Of a stretch of DNA of 64,000 bases, positions 9,530 to 20,340 are shown piece by piece. The position numbers and the translations under genes are program-made. How positions within the stretch are numbered: the first letter of the stretch is position 1; each line of letters opens with the position of its first letter. The stretch spans positions 113,927 to 177,926 of the forward strand of contig PYST01000044.1 in assembly GCA_003049485.1 (NCBI GenBank), read 5' to 3'. The notes beneath the pieces are model-generated. The model did not search any database, was not told the DNA's origin, and saw only the letters and a list, made by a program, of their open reading frames with translations. This DNA comes from Ophioceras dolichostomum (Eukaryota; Ascomycota; Sordariomycetes; Magnaporthales; Ophioceraceae).

Positions 9530-10659
9530 TTAAGGCTGAGACTGAGGGCGAGGGGTGGACCGAGAGGCTTCGGGGTTGAGCTGCGTAGGCTGAGGGACGA
9601 ACTGTGAAGCCTCGGGATTCAGCAGTGTAGGCTGAGGTTGGGGCGTCATCAGTCGTGCCTCGGGATTCATAGCATAGTAGTGGCCGTTGCTGCTCATGTG
9701 CCCCTGACCACCTCGCTCTGTCCGCTCAAACCGCCGCGATGGGGATAGTGGCGACGACGGGGGCGGCAAGATTTGGGAGCCGGAAAATGTAGTCCGCCGT
9801 GGATTGCCGGTAGTGGTCGATGTTCCTCGGAAGAACATGACCGGAGGAGTGATGATATCTTCGTTGATCTCTGGAACTAGCGGCTCCTGTTGGACTGGCA
9901 CAGCGGCCCAAGCAGCCACAAGAACTGCTGACGGCGCAGCCCTCACCGGTGGCTGCTGGAGACTCGCCTGGCCACGAAGGCCACGGAGGACTTGAAGCTC
10001 CACCTCGAGAAGGATGCGGGCGATCGTTTCCTGATCTGTATGCCTCATTTTCGGGGCCGATGCCGCCGCTGCAGGCCACCCCTGTGCTCGCTGGCTCAGA
10101 GGCAGCCGGCGGCCGTAGACGTCGGTGTCGAAGCTAGGTGGCTCAGGGGGGTACGCCGCGCGAAGGAAGCCGTTCTCGATTTTGTCCGGGTCAACAACCT
10201 GATATGTCTCGTTGATAAGGGTTAGTCGTGCGTCGATTTGCCCAGTCCGGACGCCTCACTAGCGGTGGCACGTACCTGGCCAGCTTGGCCCTGCGAGCCT
10301 CTCTCGTCGGTGTCTCGCACAGGGACGGCGTCCTCGGCCTCGCCTTTCGGGACTGTGGCATCGGCCGTGGGCTCCTGCGCGGAGGCGTTCCGCTCACTTA
10401 ACCAATTCGAGAACCACAATTCTCGCTGGTCTCCCCTGCACAGCATCGGTATGTGCGGGAGCTGGTCTGTATTGTCCGAATTGGGCTCCCAGATATAAGG
10501 ATCCGCGGGTCTCTTAGTAGCCTTGCGTTGTTTGTCGTCGGCCGTCTGTGCGTCCTCGCGATCTTCACCCTTTCCGCTGCTGGTGGACGAGTCTCCGGGC
10601 GGGCGGGGATCTCGCGGGTCCTGAGGGTGTTGCGAGTCTGGAGGATCTTGCGGCGCCAT
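9530..10659 (-). CDS. Hypothetical low-complexity protein (two exons)
   Basis: Exon 1 is 10276-10659 and exon 2 is 9530-10198. The 77-base intron (GTACGT donor, ATATCAG acceptor) is phase 0 and joins GQAGQ to VVDPDKIENGFLRAAYPPEP, giving 350 residues. The N-terminus is rich in Pro, Asp and Gln, and the middle has one short tryptophan-containing block (LWFSNWLSERN). The part after the splice (SFDTDVYGRR, ETIARILLEVELQVLRGLRG) looks helical. The C-terminus has imperfect LNPEAS..PQP repeats. No signal peptide, membrane segment or known domain is seen. The frame remains open for 72 codons beyond the TAA at 9530-9532 (separate entry), so the protein may be truncated or the stop may be recent. Confidence 0.6.
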
Positions 10660-12116
10660 GTCGGACGTGGCTTGACTCCTTCCTCTAGGAATCTAGGTAG
10701 TGATGCGTACTGTTCGAGATAGATGAGGTCGTAGGTCTGCTTGAAAAAGGGATGTGTTTGGGGATCAGGTCAACTAGGTCTGTTTGAAAAAAAAAGTGTG
10801 GGTGGTTGGGGATTCGGTCAGGATCGAGAGACCATTTGATGAAAATTTCAAGATGTCTGATGTTTTGATTTCCTGTGAACGCGAACACTGTTGCACCTTC
10901 CTTCCATGCCTATGCAACGGGTATGAAAGCTGCCAGGCCTGCTGGGAAGGCTCGATACATGTGGGGTGCCATGGGGGTGCCCCTGGGTGCCCACGTGTAC
11001 CTCCAGCCTAGTACCTAGTACTAGTAGGTGGTAGGTACCTAGGGTACCTGGCGCTTGGTGGGAAGGCGAGATCCCAACCAGGAGCGAAATTCACAAGCCG
11101 GTTCCTTACGCGTCGTTCTTGGTCAGGCTTGAACTTGGAAGACACCAAATGAGGCCGGGAGCCGGCGACTCTGAGGGGGCAAAGCTTAATTGATGTTCAA
11201 AGTTGTGCTGTAGCGTGGGCTCCGTTGCTGTCACCTGTAAGCCCCTTTATCTACAACGAGGAACCATTTTCTTGAGTAACAGGATAAACGACTTTGTGAA
11301 GAACAGCTATGGCGGTGGCGATATGGTAATGATGATGGTGGTGGAGGTGGAGGGAAAGTTTCCTCTTCCGGTCTACACATTCGCACAATACCAATACAAA
11401 TCATTGGGGCAAGGTCTGAGCAGTTGCCTCTCAGTACGCCCCATTACAGTCCCGCTTGCTGGAAGGCTGCCTCTCTCCGGACGAGGGATCGAAGTTTCCC
11501 GTGCTTGGCGATGATTTTGGACTTGCTCGATAGATGACTGTGGATGATGTGAAATCAAGGTTTTCAGCCTCAACTCTGCTATGCAACCTTACATCTAACG
11601 CACTTCACCTACCAATTTGGTCGGCTAATGCATGTAGAGGTGGCAACATTTAAGCATATGTGCACCTCTTTGAGCCTCCTTAACCTAATAATAGCGGCAG
11701 ACCTCGTTTTGCTGCCCTGGTGATAACGTCCTCATGACTGTCCCAATGACTCTGCTGAACTCCACTTGGTACTCTCAGTTTTCTGTCCTTCAATGGCCCA
11801 TTCATTCCTGGGCCAGGATAACACGAGGAGTGATCTCAGGGAATTCAGAGGCAGTCATGATTTCGCCCGGACAAGAATTGTGTGCAGACAGGCACGACTT
11901 GCACACGACCTGCTTAGGGCTTCAGAAATGGACAGCGTACATTACTTCCCGGTCCCACACAAATTCATCTTCGTTTTTTGCCAATCAATATGAGCGGCAT
12001 CGAAGACTTCCAATGCCTCAGTCCTCCCTCTCTCTCACTGGCCTTGGTTGCTCGCTCGTGCGTCCAATTTCCAAACTCCAGCGCCAACAGTGCCATGACC
12101 CAAGTTCCCTGACACG
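10660..12116. other. Intergenic between divergent genes
   Basis: Upstream region of the low-complexity gene (minus) and of the Thr-rich secreted protein (plus). It holds a TACCTAGTACTAGTAGG cluster at 11009-11047. I see no supported gene. Confidence 0.5.
11009..11047. repeat. TACCTAGG-type short repeat cluster
   Basis: Overlapping TACCTAG, ACTAGTAGG, GTAGGTACC and CCTAGGGTACC words, related to the clusters at 14843 and 55510. Confidence 0.7.
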
Positions 12117-13958
12117 ATGAGAGCATCTTTACTTCGCCGGGCGGCTGCCGCTGCTCTGGCGGTGTTGCCATCCCTGGGACTGGCAGGTCTTCCCCTTTTA
12201 GGTCGTTTTCTTGATCCTCGGCTGGAGTCCGCGGCCCCGGATCTGTATCTCAATGACACCGTTACCGAGATCATCGCCTACTTCGTCACGACCCAGACTA
12301 CCATCGTCGGGACTGGCAGACGGACCCTTGGTCTCGACTGCCCGCGAGAGATGGGGCTAGGCTGCATTGCCAGGGTGGTCGACCTGGAGCGGCCTACCGA
12401 GGTTGCAGACCTCACTGGCGTGGCTCTCAGGACATCCACCTACCTCCGTCGAGAGCCGGAGTGCACAGGGATCCCGTGTCCCAGTTCGAGCAGGCGGGAG
12501 TCCTCCAGGCGCTTCCAGACCACCACCACCAACAGCTCATCCACGTGCTGCCCGACCACGACGATCGTCATCAGCGACTGCACCTTAAGGCAATGCACCG
12601 AGACTCTGACGGCGGCTACGACCACGGTCACCAGCCTCACCAGCCTCACTACATTCACGACCAGCACTTCAACCACCATAACCACCGAGACGAGCTCTGT
12701 GACAAGTACGTCGACACAAATCGACACCAGCACATCGACAGCGCTGGTCACATCTACTTCAACGTCAATATCGACGTCTACACAAACCGACACGACGACA
12801 TCAACAGAAACAGCAACCTCCACTAGCACAGCGACAGACACGACGACGTCGACGCTGACCCAGACCCAGACCATATCGACTACAACAACAGACACAACCC
12901 TGCTTACCCAGACATCCACCAGCACTGTTCTTGAAACAGGCACAACATCAGTCACATCAACTATCACAGACACATCGACCAGCACGGCTCTGATCACTGA
13001 AACATCATCGGTCACGTCCACCAGCACTGCGCTACTCACCGAAACAACATCGGTCACGTCCACGAGCATACTCACAGAGACGAGCTCGGTGACGGCGACC
13101 TCGACCCTCACGGAGACGAGCACCACGACCAGCACCAATCTCATCACGGAGACGACGACCTCCACATCGGTCTTCACGAGCACAACCATAACTACGACCA
13201 CAACGACAACAACCACGACAGCCGGCGCGCGCGCCACGCTCTCCTGCGACAAGTACGGCTACCTGATCCAGCAGACATCGCTCTACCGCGTCGACATCGC
13301 GCTCGGCACCTTCACGCTGATCAAGACCGCGCTGGGCGACAACTCGACCATCAACGCGATGGGCTACAACGTCAAGGACAACTACCTCTACGCGCGGCAG
13401 TCCGGCGCGAACCAGCTGATCCGCATCGGCGGCGACGGGTCCACTGCCGTCGTCGAGACCCTTCCCACCAACTTCTCGGCGATCGTGGCCGACATCGACA
13501 GCGACGGCTACTACTGGTACGCGTCCTCGGGCGCTGCGCAGTGGGGCAAGATCGACCTCCGTCCCGGGTCGGCGACGTACGGCCAGCTCGTCGACAGCGG
13601 CACCACGCCGTCCTCCAACAGGTCCGTCGCCGACTGGTCGTACGTGCCCGTGGCGGGGGAGTACATGTACTCGATCGGCACGAAGGGGCCCACGGGCGGC
13701 GCGTCGCTCATGAGGTGGCCGCTTGCCGGGCCCCACGTGTGGGAGGTGCTGCGCGACTACCCCAACATCACCGTCACCACGTTCGGCGCCATGTACGCGG
13801 TCAACAACGGCACGATCTACGCGGGCGACAACGGGGGCGGGTACATCTACAACTTCCCCGTCCTGAACGGTGGTGGAAATGCGACTATCGTATCGCGCGG
13901 TCCGGCGTCTTCGAGCAATGACGGGGCGCGTTGCGTCACGAACTTGGATGTCAGCTGA
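12117..13958 (+). CDS. Secreted Thr/Ser-rich wall-type protein with C-terminal DUF6923-like domain
   Basis: A single-exon frame of 613 residues. It begins with a basic n-region and a hydrophobic stretch (AAAAALAVLPSLGLAGLPLL) fitting a signal peptide. A cysteine-containing segment follows to about residue 160. A mucin-like region of about 210 residues is built from repeats such as TSTSTALVTSTSTSISTSTQ and ITETSSVTSTSTALLTE; it should be heavily O-glycosylated and extended. From about residue 375 a globular domain begins (LSCDKYGYLIQQTSLYRVDI ... IVADIDSDGYYW ... YAGDNGGGYIYNFPVLNGGG) that resembles the propeller-like DUF6923 domain of fungal secreted proteins. No GPI tail is visible. A role in wall structure or adhesion is inferred from the architecture; no enzymatic motif was found. 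Confidence 0.8.
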   Translation: MRASLLRRAAAAALAVLPSLGLAGLPLLGRFLDPRLESAAPDLYLNDTVTEIIAYFVTTQTTIVGTGRRTLGLDCPREMGLGCIARVVDLERPTEVADLTGVALRTSTYLRREPECTGIPCPSSSRRESSRRFQTTTTNSSSTCCPTTTIVISDCTLRQCTETLTAATTTVTSLTSLTTFTTSTSTTITTETSSVTSTSTQIDTSTSTALVTSTSTSISTSTQTDTTTSTETATSTSTATDTTTSTLTQTQTISTTTTDTTLLTQTSTSTVLETGTTSVTSTITDTSTSTALITETSSVTSTSTALLTETTSVTSTSILTETSSVTATSTLTETSTTTSTNLITETTTSTSVFTSTTITTTTTTTTTTAGARATLSCDKYGYLIQQTSLYRVDIALGTFTLIKTALGDNSTINAMGYNVKDNYLYARQSGANQLIRIGGDGSTAVVETLPTNFSAIVADIDSDGYYWYASSGAAQWGKIDLRPGSATYGQLVDSGTTPSSNRSVADWSYVPVAGEYMYSIGTKGPTGGASLMRWPLAGPHVWEVLRDYPNITVTTFGAMYAVNNGTIYAGDNGGGYIYNFPVLNGGGNATIVSRGPASSSNDGARCVTNLDVS

Positions 13959-14842
13959 GGAGGCTGTTGGTTTACTGTACTATCTCCTTTTGCCAATGGC
14001 CTTGATTTCTTTTTCCTTGGATACTCCCTCTCCTGGTTTCCGGACTGGATACTAGGTTGCTCTAGAGTGTAAGCCATATGCGGCTCTCAGGGGTAAAACC
14101 TGATGAGCTGGAGCGATGACAGTTGATAACACAAGAAGAGGATAAATGGTTACTCAATGAAGATGGTTTGAGGGAGGGAAAGGCCTCGGGATTCCGCCTA
14201 GCTTCATCTCCGACTATACCGCCGTGTTTCTGTGTCCCTGGCCAGACTACCTGTACCCATGATGGCTGCCTACGAAAGGTACCCATCTATACATCCCCTC
14301 GAGGCACAATATATTGTCACTACAAGCTGAAAGAAATGAGCGTTCGAAGTCGACCCCCTATGATATCTCCCCGACAGTTCATTACGTAAGTGTTTCTGGC
14401 AAAATGCTGATTGGCCACTTCGTTTCGGTTTTCTTGGCTGCCTGGAGTCCGTCCCTGGTGTGCTGTAAACCAGGTACCGAGAGCCCGTGCCTCAGTTGAC
14501 AAAGCGATGACCACGAACGGAGATCACATGACCTTGTTTGCCTTGAAGCAAAGAAGTTTGGTATGAACATCTAAGTCGGTAAGTTCGTTTTCGTGCGGCT
14601 CAGTGGCTCTGTGCTACCGTTTGGCATTATACCACCGATTCTCGGCCGAGATGAAGGACGGCCAGAGGAACGCGAGGTGGCGATACTAGCACACTGAAAA
14701 GGAGTCACCATGGGTTCATGACGGCCCTTCTTCTCACTTTGGAAGCTATGCCATCTATGCCGTCGTATTTCCAAGCTCTGGGAATGGCTTCTTCCGTAAA
14801 GGTTTGCGAATCTGGTGGAAGTTTGGTATCATGCGTACTACT

Positions 14843-14868
14843 ATACCTAGGTACCTAGGTAGGTAGAT
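14843..14868. repeat. ACCTAGGTACCTAGGTAGGTA cluster
   Basis: Two overlapping palindromes (ACCTAGGT) followed by GGTAGGTAG, about 110 bases upstream of the TATA box of the KP4-like gene. Confidence 0.7.
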
Positions 14869-14975
14869 GCCAGGCAGGCAAGGCAGTAGTAGGCTGCGAG
14901 GTGATCGTGTTCGCCTTCGGCTGCGGTTCAAAGACAACTTCATGGCGCGGAGGGAAATTCTTCTCGCTCAGTTTC

Positions 14976-14983
14976 TATATAAG
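14976..14983 (+). promoter_or_regulatory. TATA box of the KP4-like gene
   Basis: TATATAAG lies about 200 bases upstream of the ATG and is followed by a CT/CA-rich leader typical of strongly expressed secreted-protein genes. Confidence 0.55.
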
Positions 14984-15179
14984 GGCCTGTCCGGCTCGCT
15001 CAAGCTCGATGACCCTTCTGGACGATCAGAACAACCAGAACCCATCATCTCGAGCATCAACCCCGCAAGCCTCTTCATCACATAGCTAGCCCCTACGTGC
15101 GCAACTCGCCGATAAAGAGAACAGAAAACCCTCCCTCTTTAACTTCATTTATTCTCTCCCCATCCACCACCCGTCAAAA

Positions 15180-15966
15180 ATGCGTTTCTCCATCACCACC
15201 CTCATCTTCGGAGCCGTGGCCTCCTCCCAGCTCACCCTCGCCGCCCCGGCGGACAACACCAGCCCGAACAAGAACCACCACCGCCCCCTTGAGGAGCGTG
15301 CTCTGGGGATCAACTGCCGTGGCTCCAGTCTCTGCAGTGAGTTTTCCGTTTACGAAGCAAAGCCTCTAAGACCCGTAACTCCATTCTTTTTTTTTAAAAC
15401 AAAGCACAAGGAAAAATACTAACTTTCTCATCAACTCACTCATAGCCAAGGGCGGCATGGACCAGCTGGCATCCGCCGCCAGGGGCATCAAGAACAGGGG
15501 CTACTCCAACGGAGAGCACATCGTCTGCCTCGCGTACGTTCTTCGTCTTTCCGTCTGCTTCTGCTCCAAAAACCCCCATCCCTTCCCTCCAAGGACATTT
15601 TTTCCCTAGTACCTTCCTACATACATACATACCTAGTACCTACCTACCTAGCAGTCCTCCTCACTCGTGACACTCACTGACTAGTAACTACCAACCTTAC
15701 TCACCCACCCGCCAAACAGCATAGGCGCCAAAGCCGGCCACTGCGCCTTCCTCCAGGGCACCTCCCGCTCCGTGCCGGGCTCCAGCATCGCGCCCCTCCT
15801 CGACGCGCTCGTCGCGCACGGCTGCCAGGGGTGCGGCAGCGTGCCGACCGTGTTCCTGGAGGGCAGCAACGACCCGGGCGCGAACGGGATCCTGACCGTC
15901 AACTACGTGGCGGACCGGGGGGACTGCAACAACAGCGATATGATTTGTGAGGGGGCGCGGCCGTGA
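15180..15966 (+). CDS. Secreted KP4 killer-toxin-like protein (three exons)
   Basis: Exons 15180-15336, 15446-15533 and 15720-15966, with introns of 109 and 186 bases (GTGAGT...CATAG; GTACGT...AACAG), give 163 residues in consistent phase. The first about 20 residues form a signal peptide. A short propeptide-like part ends near EER, a possible Kex2-like site. The mature part is small and cysteine-rich, with the CRGSS..C start, a CAFLQ segment and a CQGCGSVP segment that mark the KP4 family. Family members are secreted; the founding member blocks calcium channels of competing fungi, and ascomycete homologues are linked to antagonism or plant interaction. Which role applies here is unknown. The reading frame shows no break. 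The second intron contains a TACCTAGG-type cluster. Confidence 0.82.
15618..15654. repeat. TACATACCTAGTACCTACC cluster inside an intron
   Basis: Tandem TACA and TACC units with CCTAG words, lying in the second intron of the KP4-like gene and matching the intergenic clusters. Confidence 0.7.
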
Positions 15967-16977
15967 GGAGGCGTGCATGAGCACCGTACCTAAGTAGGTT
16001 GTTGATTCGGTATTGGGTGGTTGAGGATAGTAGTAAGGGGTGAGGTGAGAATGAAGAGGGGAGGGGCGACTTGCTCAGGTGCTTAAGTACCTTCCTAGTG
16101 ATGTGGGTGTATTAGCTTTCGATTTCTGCTGATGGATTCGATGGTAGGGGGTTTGTTATTTGTCCTGTCAACTTGTTCGCTTCCTAACTCTCGTTTCTAC
16201 TCAACGTAGTTCTCAAATCATATTTTTTTATGTTTATCGAGCTGGAGATCGCCAGGTCCAGTCCATGACACCAGTGACGTAGCACAGAGCCATTCTATCG
16301 GTCGTCGTCAGGGAGGCGGCCCCTATTCCTATTCTGGGAGGGAGAGATGGGGGTTAGGGGGAGTGGCAAAAAATGATTCTGACGACGTCTTGGTGATCCC
16401 TGGATCACGGAGCGTGTGATGGACGTCCTGTGGTGGATATTGTACGGCGCTATAGTTCCTGCGACGGTACAGCTCATGGCTGTGTGAAAATCACGACGTA
16501 TGGGACATGCTAGGCCGTTCCCTGGTACGTGGCAAATAGGTCAGTAACTAAGTACTAGTATACACTACAATACGCAGGGGACAGGTTCTGGCTCACCTTG
16601 TTTGTAAGTTGACCCACATCACAACGATTCCTGAGTTCCTGGAGGGCTGGATCTACACTCTGGCTTAGCCCTTCGAGAGGCTTCGTTAAAATCGTGCGAC
16701 ATATAGAACTATTTCGTTATAAAAACTCTCACCATCTAAGCTAAACTATATACAGCTAGAATCGTAAAGTAGTTGCGTATATACGGAGTAGACAATAACT
16801 AATAGAAATTATCCCTGCTGTCGTCCCCTCCTCCTCCCCCCGGCTTGGCTCGCTTGCTCCAATCTTTTTTGGCCGGTACCTCCTTACAGAAAGCCAACTT
16901 CTCCTCGCCCCCGGAAGCATCCTCGCTGGCAGGCATGGCTGTTAGAAAGGCAAGCCGCCGGTGGTTGGCTGGTCCGC
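15967..16977. other. Intergenic between convergent genes
   Basis: The 3' flanks of the KP4-like gene and of the metalloprotease gene. AT-rich around 16680-16800. I see no gene. Confidence 0.6.
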
Positions 16978-18035
16978 TTATTTGCCCGCGCGGTAGGTGT
17001 TCCAGTAGCTGTACATGCGGGTCTGCTGCCCGGCGGTGAACTCCTCGTAGCAAGAGCTGGAAAGGAAAAGCATTATTAGCACATCAGTTTCGGATATATT
17101 GGGCACAGCACTCGCGGCGGAAAGAGAGAGTTTGGGGTTGAGGTGCTCTGCTTACTCGTAGCTGTAGTCCATGTAGTTGTGGATGGGGTCAAGGCCGGCC
17201 TGGCTGGGGCAGGAGTCGCGGCCCGTGGGGCAGCCGCTGGTGGGGCTCAGCTGGGCGGGGGTGTCGGAGACCTGGTCTCCCGAGCCCGTGCAGGAGCTGC
17301 CCTGGAAGGTGTGGTACAGGCCGAACCAGTGGCCGACCTCGTGGGTGACGGTCTTGCCCTGGTTGTAGTTGGTGGCCGAGCCGCCCGGGACGGACGAGTA
17401 CAGGATGGAGCAGCCGTCGTAGTAGAAGTCGTTGGAGCCCGCGGTCACGGTCGTGGGGAAGTAGCAGTACCCCAGGTTGCCGCCGAGGGACTTCTCGAAG
17501 TAGACGTTCAGCGTCGCGTACGTGCCCTTGCGGAGCGCCTTCTTCATGGTCAGCTCCGAGCCGTCGTTGGCCCAGCCGCTGTTGACGGTCCAGTCGGTGC
17601 CCTTGAGCACGAACGCGATGCCGTGGGGAGCGTAGTTGCTGTTCATCACGGCAAGCTGGGCATTCAGGGTTGCGGTCTGATGATGATAGACAAAATGCCG
17701 GGTGGTGGTTAGCGCTCATTTCTTCTGACTCATTGAGGGGACAATCTGCTCGTGGTCGCCGAAAGAAATACAGAAATACTCACCGACAGGTAGCCGTCAG
17801 AGGCGGACGTGGAAGAGGCCAGGACGTGGAAGTACGTGTCGACGTTGATGGTCGCCCTCTTGACGGCGGTGCCGTTGGCGGCCATCTCGGCCTCCTCGAC
17901 AGCGAAAGCCTGGGCGACGGCGATCTGCTCCTCAGTGGGCTCGGGAGCACCGCAGCTGAACTCGCCCTTGCGGAGGGCGATGGCATTGACGGAAGACAGC
18001 GCCGCAGCGGCGACGAGAAGCTGCTTGGCGTGCAT
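16978..18035 (-). CDS. Secreted M43-type (pappalysin-like, MEP1) zinc metalloprotease
   Basis: Exons 17784-18035, 17156-17676 and 16978-17056, with introns of 107 and 99 bases, give 283 residues. The N-terminus MHAKQLLVAAAALSSVNAIA is a signal peptide, followed by a propeptide with a single cysteine (FSCGAPEPTEEQ). The catalytic motif HEVGHWFGLYH (about residues 196-206) supplies three zinc histidines and the glutamate, and the Met-turn is in NYMDYSYD, split by the second intron. A final exon carries CYEEFTAGQQTRM, common to the family. Such enzymes act outside the cell on host or environmental proteins (family knowledge). Length is normal and all key residues are present. A TATA-like box lies about 230 bases upstream. 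Confidence 0.92.
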
Positions 18036-18260
18036 GGTGGTGGACGATCAACCGACCAGGGGACTGAGGCAAGGGGCGGCAAGGAGCTATGTGGCACGAC
18101 AGGGCAAGCAGAGCGAGATCACCCAAGGAGGCGGAGGGGACGGACGGGATGCAGGGATAGATTGAAGGTAGTGGAGGATATATTGAAGGCAATCTTTCCA
18201 AGGCTCGTCTGGGCGGCTGGTCGCTCTCGAACCCGGTTAACCGACCGTCTCCCGTCTGGC

Positions 18261-18270
18261 CTTTATATAT
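18261..18270 (-). promoter_or_regulatory. TATA box of the metalloprotease gene
   Basis: ATATATAAAG on the minus strand, about 230 bases upstream of the ATG at 18035. Confidence 0.5.
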
Positions 18271-19411
18271 TTCTCGGAGAGCTCGACCGAAGGCATCATG
18301 AACGCTCAACCATTCGACGCTGGAACGATTAGTAGAAATGTCCTTTTGTCTCCTATGAGCCAATGGCTAGCCCCAAGTCCGCCCCCCAGAGTGGGTGGTT
18401 CGTTGGGGGGACCCCTGTATTGGCTCCCGTCCCACGGGGCACGGGCACGGAGCTGTGTGCCTCAAAACGGCATGTAGAAATGACGGCGTCCAGGACCTGC
18501 CGGATTCTCTCGCCAGGTGCCATCGCGTAGAAGGCAAACGGGGCGGGCGAGAGTCCCCGCCGATCGAGCAAGTGCGCGAGTTGCCTGCTGAAAGTGAGGA
18601 AGCTTCCAAGGTCAGGGGGAGGAGGAGAGGGGTGAGAGGGACAGGAGGATATCGATTGGGGCCAGCGGGAGATGGGAGGGGCGAGATAGGCGCTCTCCGA
18701 TGCGGGAATTACCCGTAGGCCGCAGGCTTCCAGGTCCTTCCCGGCCCACTTCACAAGCTTCTATGCAGATTCTAGCCTCGATGATCTTTCTTCTTCGATG
18801 CGGCCTGCCCTGTTCAGGAGGAGCTCGGTGGCAAGTCGGCTCAGGATCACACGGGAAGCGGGGCGAGAAGAAGTTCAGAGGTGCGCAGGATCATTCGTCG
18901 GACCGCCGACTGGTGCTGGGAGTGAGCGGTAACACTGGCAGGGACGTGACTGATAAGATCGCGAACTCGAAGGGTTGCATTTCTCGGCAAGCAGAGCAGC
19001 CCACCTTGGGGGTTTGCTTGTCCACCCTTGCCTCCATGGGACGTGGGACGTCCCTGGCACCGCGAGAATACGGGAGGCGAGCTGCTAAGCGGAAGGGGAA
19101 AGTGGGAGAAACGGGGTTGCAGAAAATAGAGTGGGAGCGAGAGGTTGAGAGAGGTTTTGTTGGTAGTGTTGAGGCTGTGAGGGATAAAGAATCCAGGTAG
19201 AAAACATGACGCTGGCTGGCAGCATCAGCATCATCAGCAGGGCAGGTCATCATCACCACCCTTCAGTCCGCAACAGGCAGGGCAACACAGGTACGAGAGC
19301 GGCACAGACTATCGAGTGGGCGTGGTGGGTGAGGTGGGTGAGTCAAGGCGGTGGCGGATCCTCCTCCACCGCCAAAAACAACCCGCGGCCGTCGGCCACT
19401 ATTGCCTGCAT

Positions 19412-19463
19412 GCTGGCTTGCTGGCTTGCTGGCTTGCTGGCTTGCTGGCTTGCTGGCTGGCTG
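19412..19463. repeat. (GCTGGCTT)n tandem repeat
   Basis: Five perfect 8-base units followed by GCTGG units, in a gene-free stretch. Confidence 0.85.
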
Positions 19464-20307
19464 ATTCTGCTGAGCTGAGTGATGAAGTGGGCAAGAACCA
19501 AACTAGCAGACTGGCACTTTGTGATCAGACAAAAAAGAGCCGTGAAGGCTCCAACGAACCTCCCTAATCGAGCCTAGGCCGGATGGCATATCGGAGTGCC
19601 GCAAGGACAGGGGGCCCTGTAAAAAGGGGATTGTGACATGACGAGTCAACCACTTGGAGCGCTGCAAGGCTTCCTAGACAGGGAGCCGAGAGCCTAGCAA
19701 TAAGCGGGTGGGCTGGAGCGTTGCAGCCGCAACCTTCCTCAGCGGAGGTCCTCGAGCCAATTGTGCGGGGTTTCGCGGCACCCATTCGCCAGACCACGAT
19801 TAACGTGTGCCGGCGCTATGTACTGATTTGGGCAGGAGGGGAAGGCGAGCCATAACGAGTGAACGACCAACGGCATATGCCACACCACACCCTTTCTGCG
19901 ATTTGATTAGCGAGTTCAGTCTGATGATGCGGTCGCAGTCGTCTCAATCATCAACTGCCTCCTCCCACTGCTAGACTGCCTGTCTGGCTGCAAAGGCCGA
20001 GCCGCACGCCCTCGTGCCCTTGCGCCCACTTGCCGTAATCGAGGAGCAGAGGAGAATTCGGGGAGGAGAATTCGGGTGTGCCTCAGGTTGCGCGCCGCAC
20101 GCGACAAACACCAACAATGCTCACCGAGATTCGACTTTCGAAAACGCAATATTGCCAACCCCCGTATATTCGCGTTGGTAGTAGCAGCAACCAAACCTCC
20201 ATCTTCGTCCAGTGGGAACATCCGGTAGGCAGGCCATATTTGGGTGCTGGCTTGTTTTCACTGTTTCGTGTGGCGAGATTCTTATCGTGGGGTGGGTGGT
20301 GTTGAGG

Positions 20308-20308
<1 letters not shown>

Positions 20309-20340
<32 letters not shown>
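20309..20340. repeat. (GGGATGC)n tandem repeat
   Basis: Four perfect 7-base units in a gene-free stretch. Confidence 0.85.

Larger units (their letters stand above)
13959..15179. other. Intergenic: 3' flank of the Thr-rich gene and promoter of the KP4-like gene
   Basis: No gene is seen. A TACCTAGG cluster lies at 14843-14868 and a TATA box at 14976-14983. Confidence 0.5.

Noticed and set aside
12440..13252. Long Val-rich open frame on the minus strand
   Set aside because: It is the mirror of the Thr/Ser repeat codons of the secreted protein on the plus strand; no domain and no start context.
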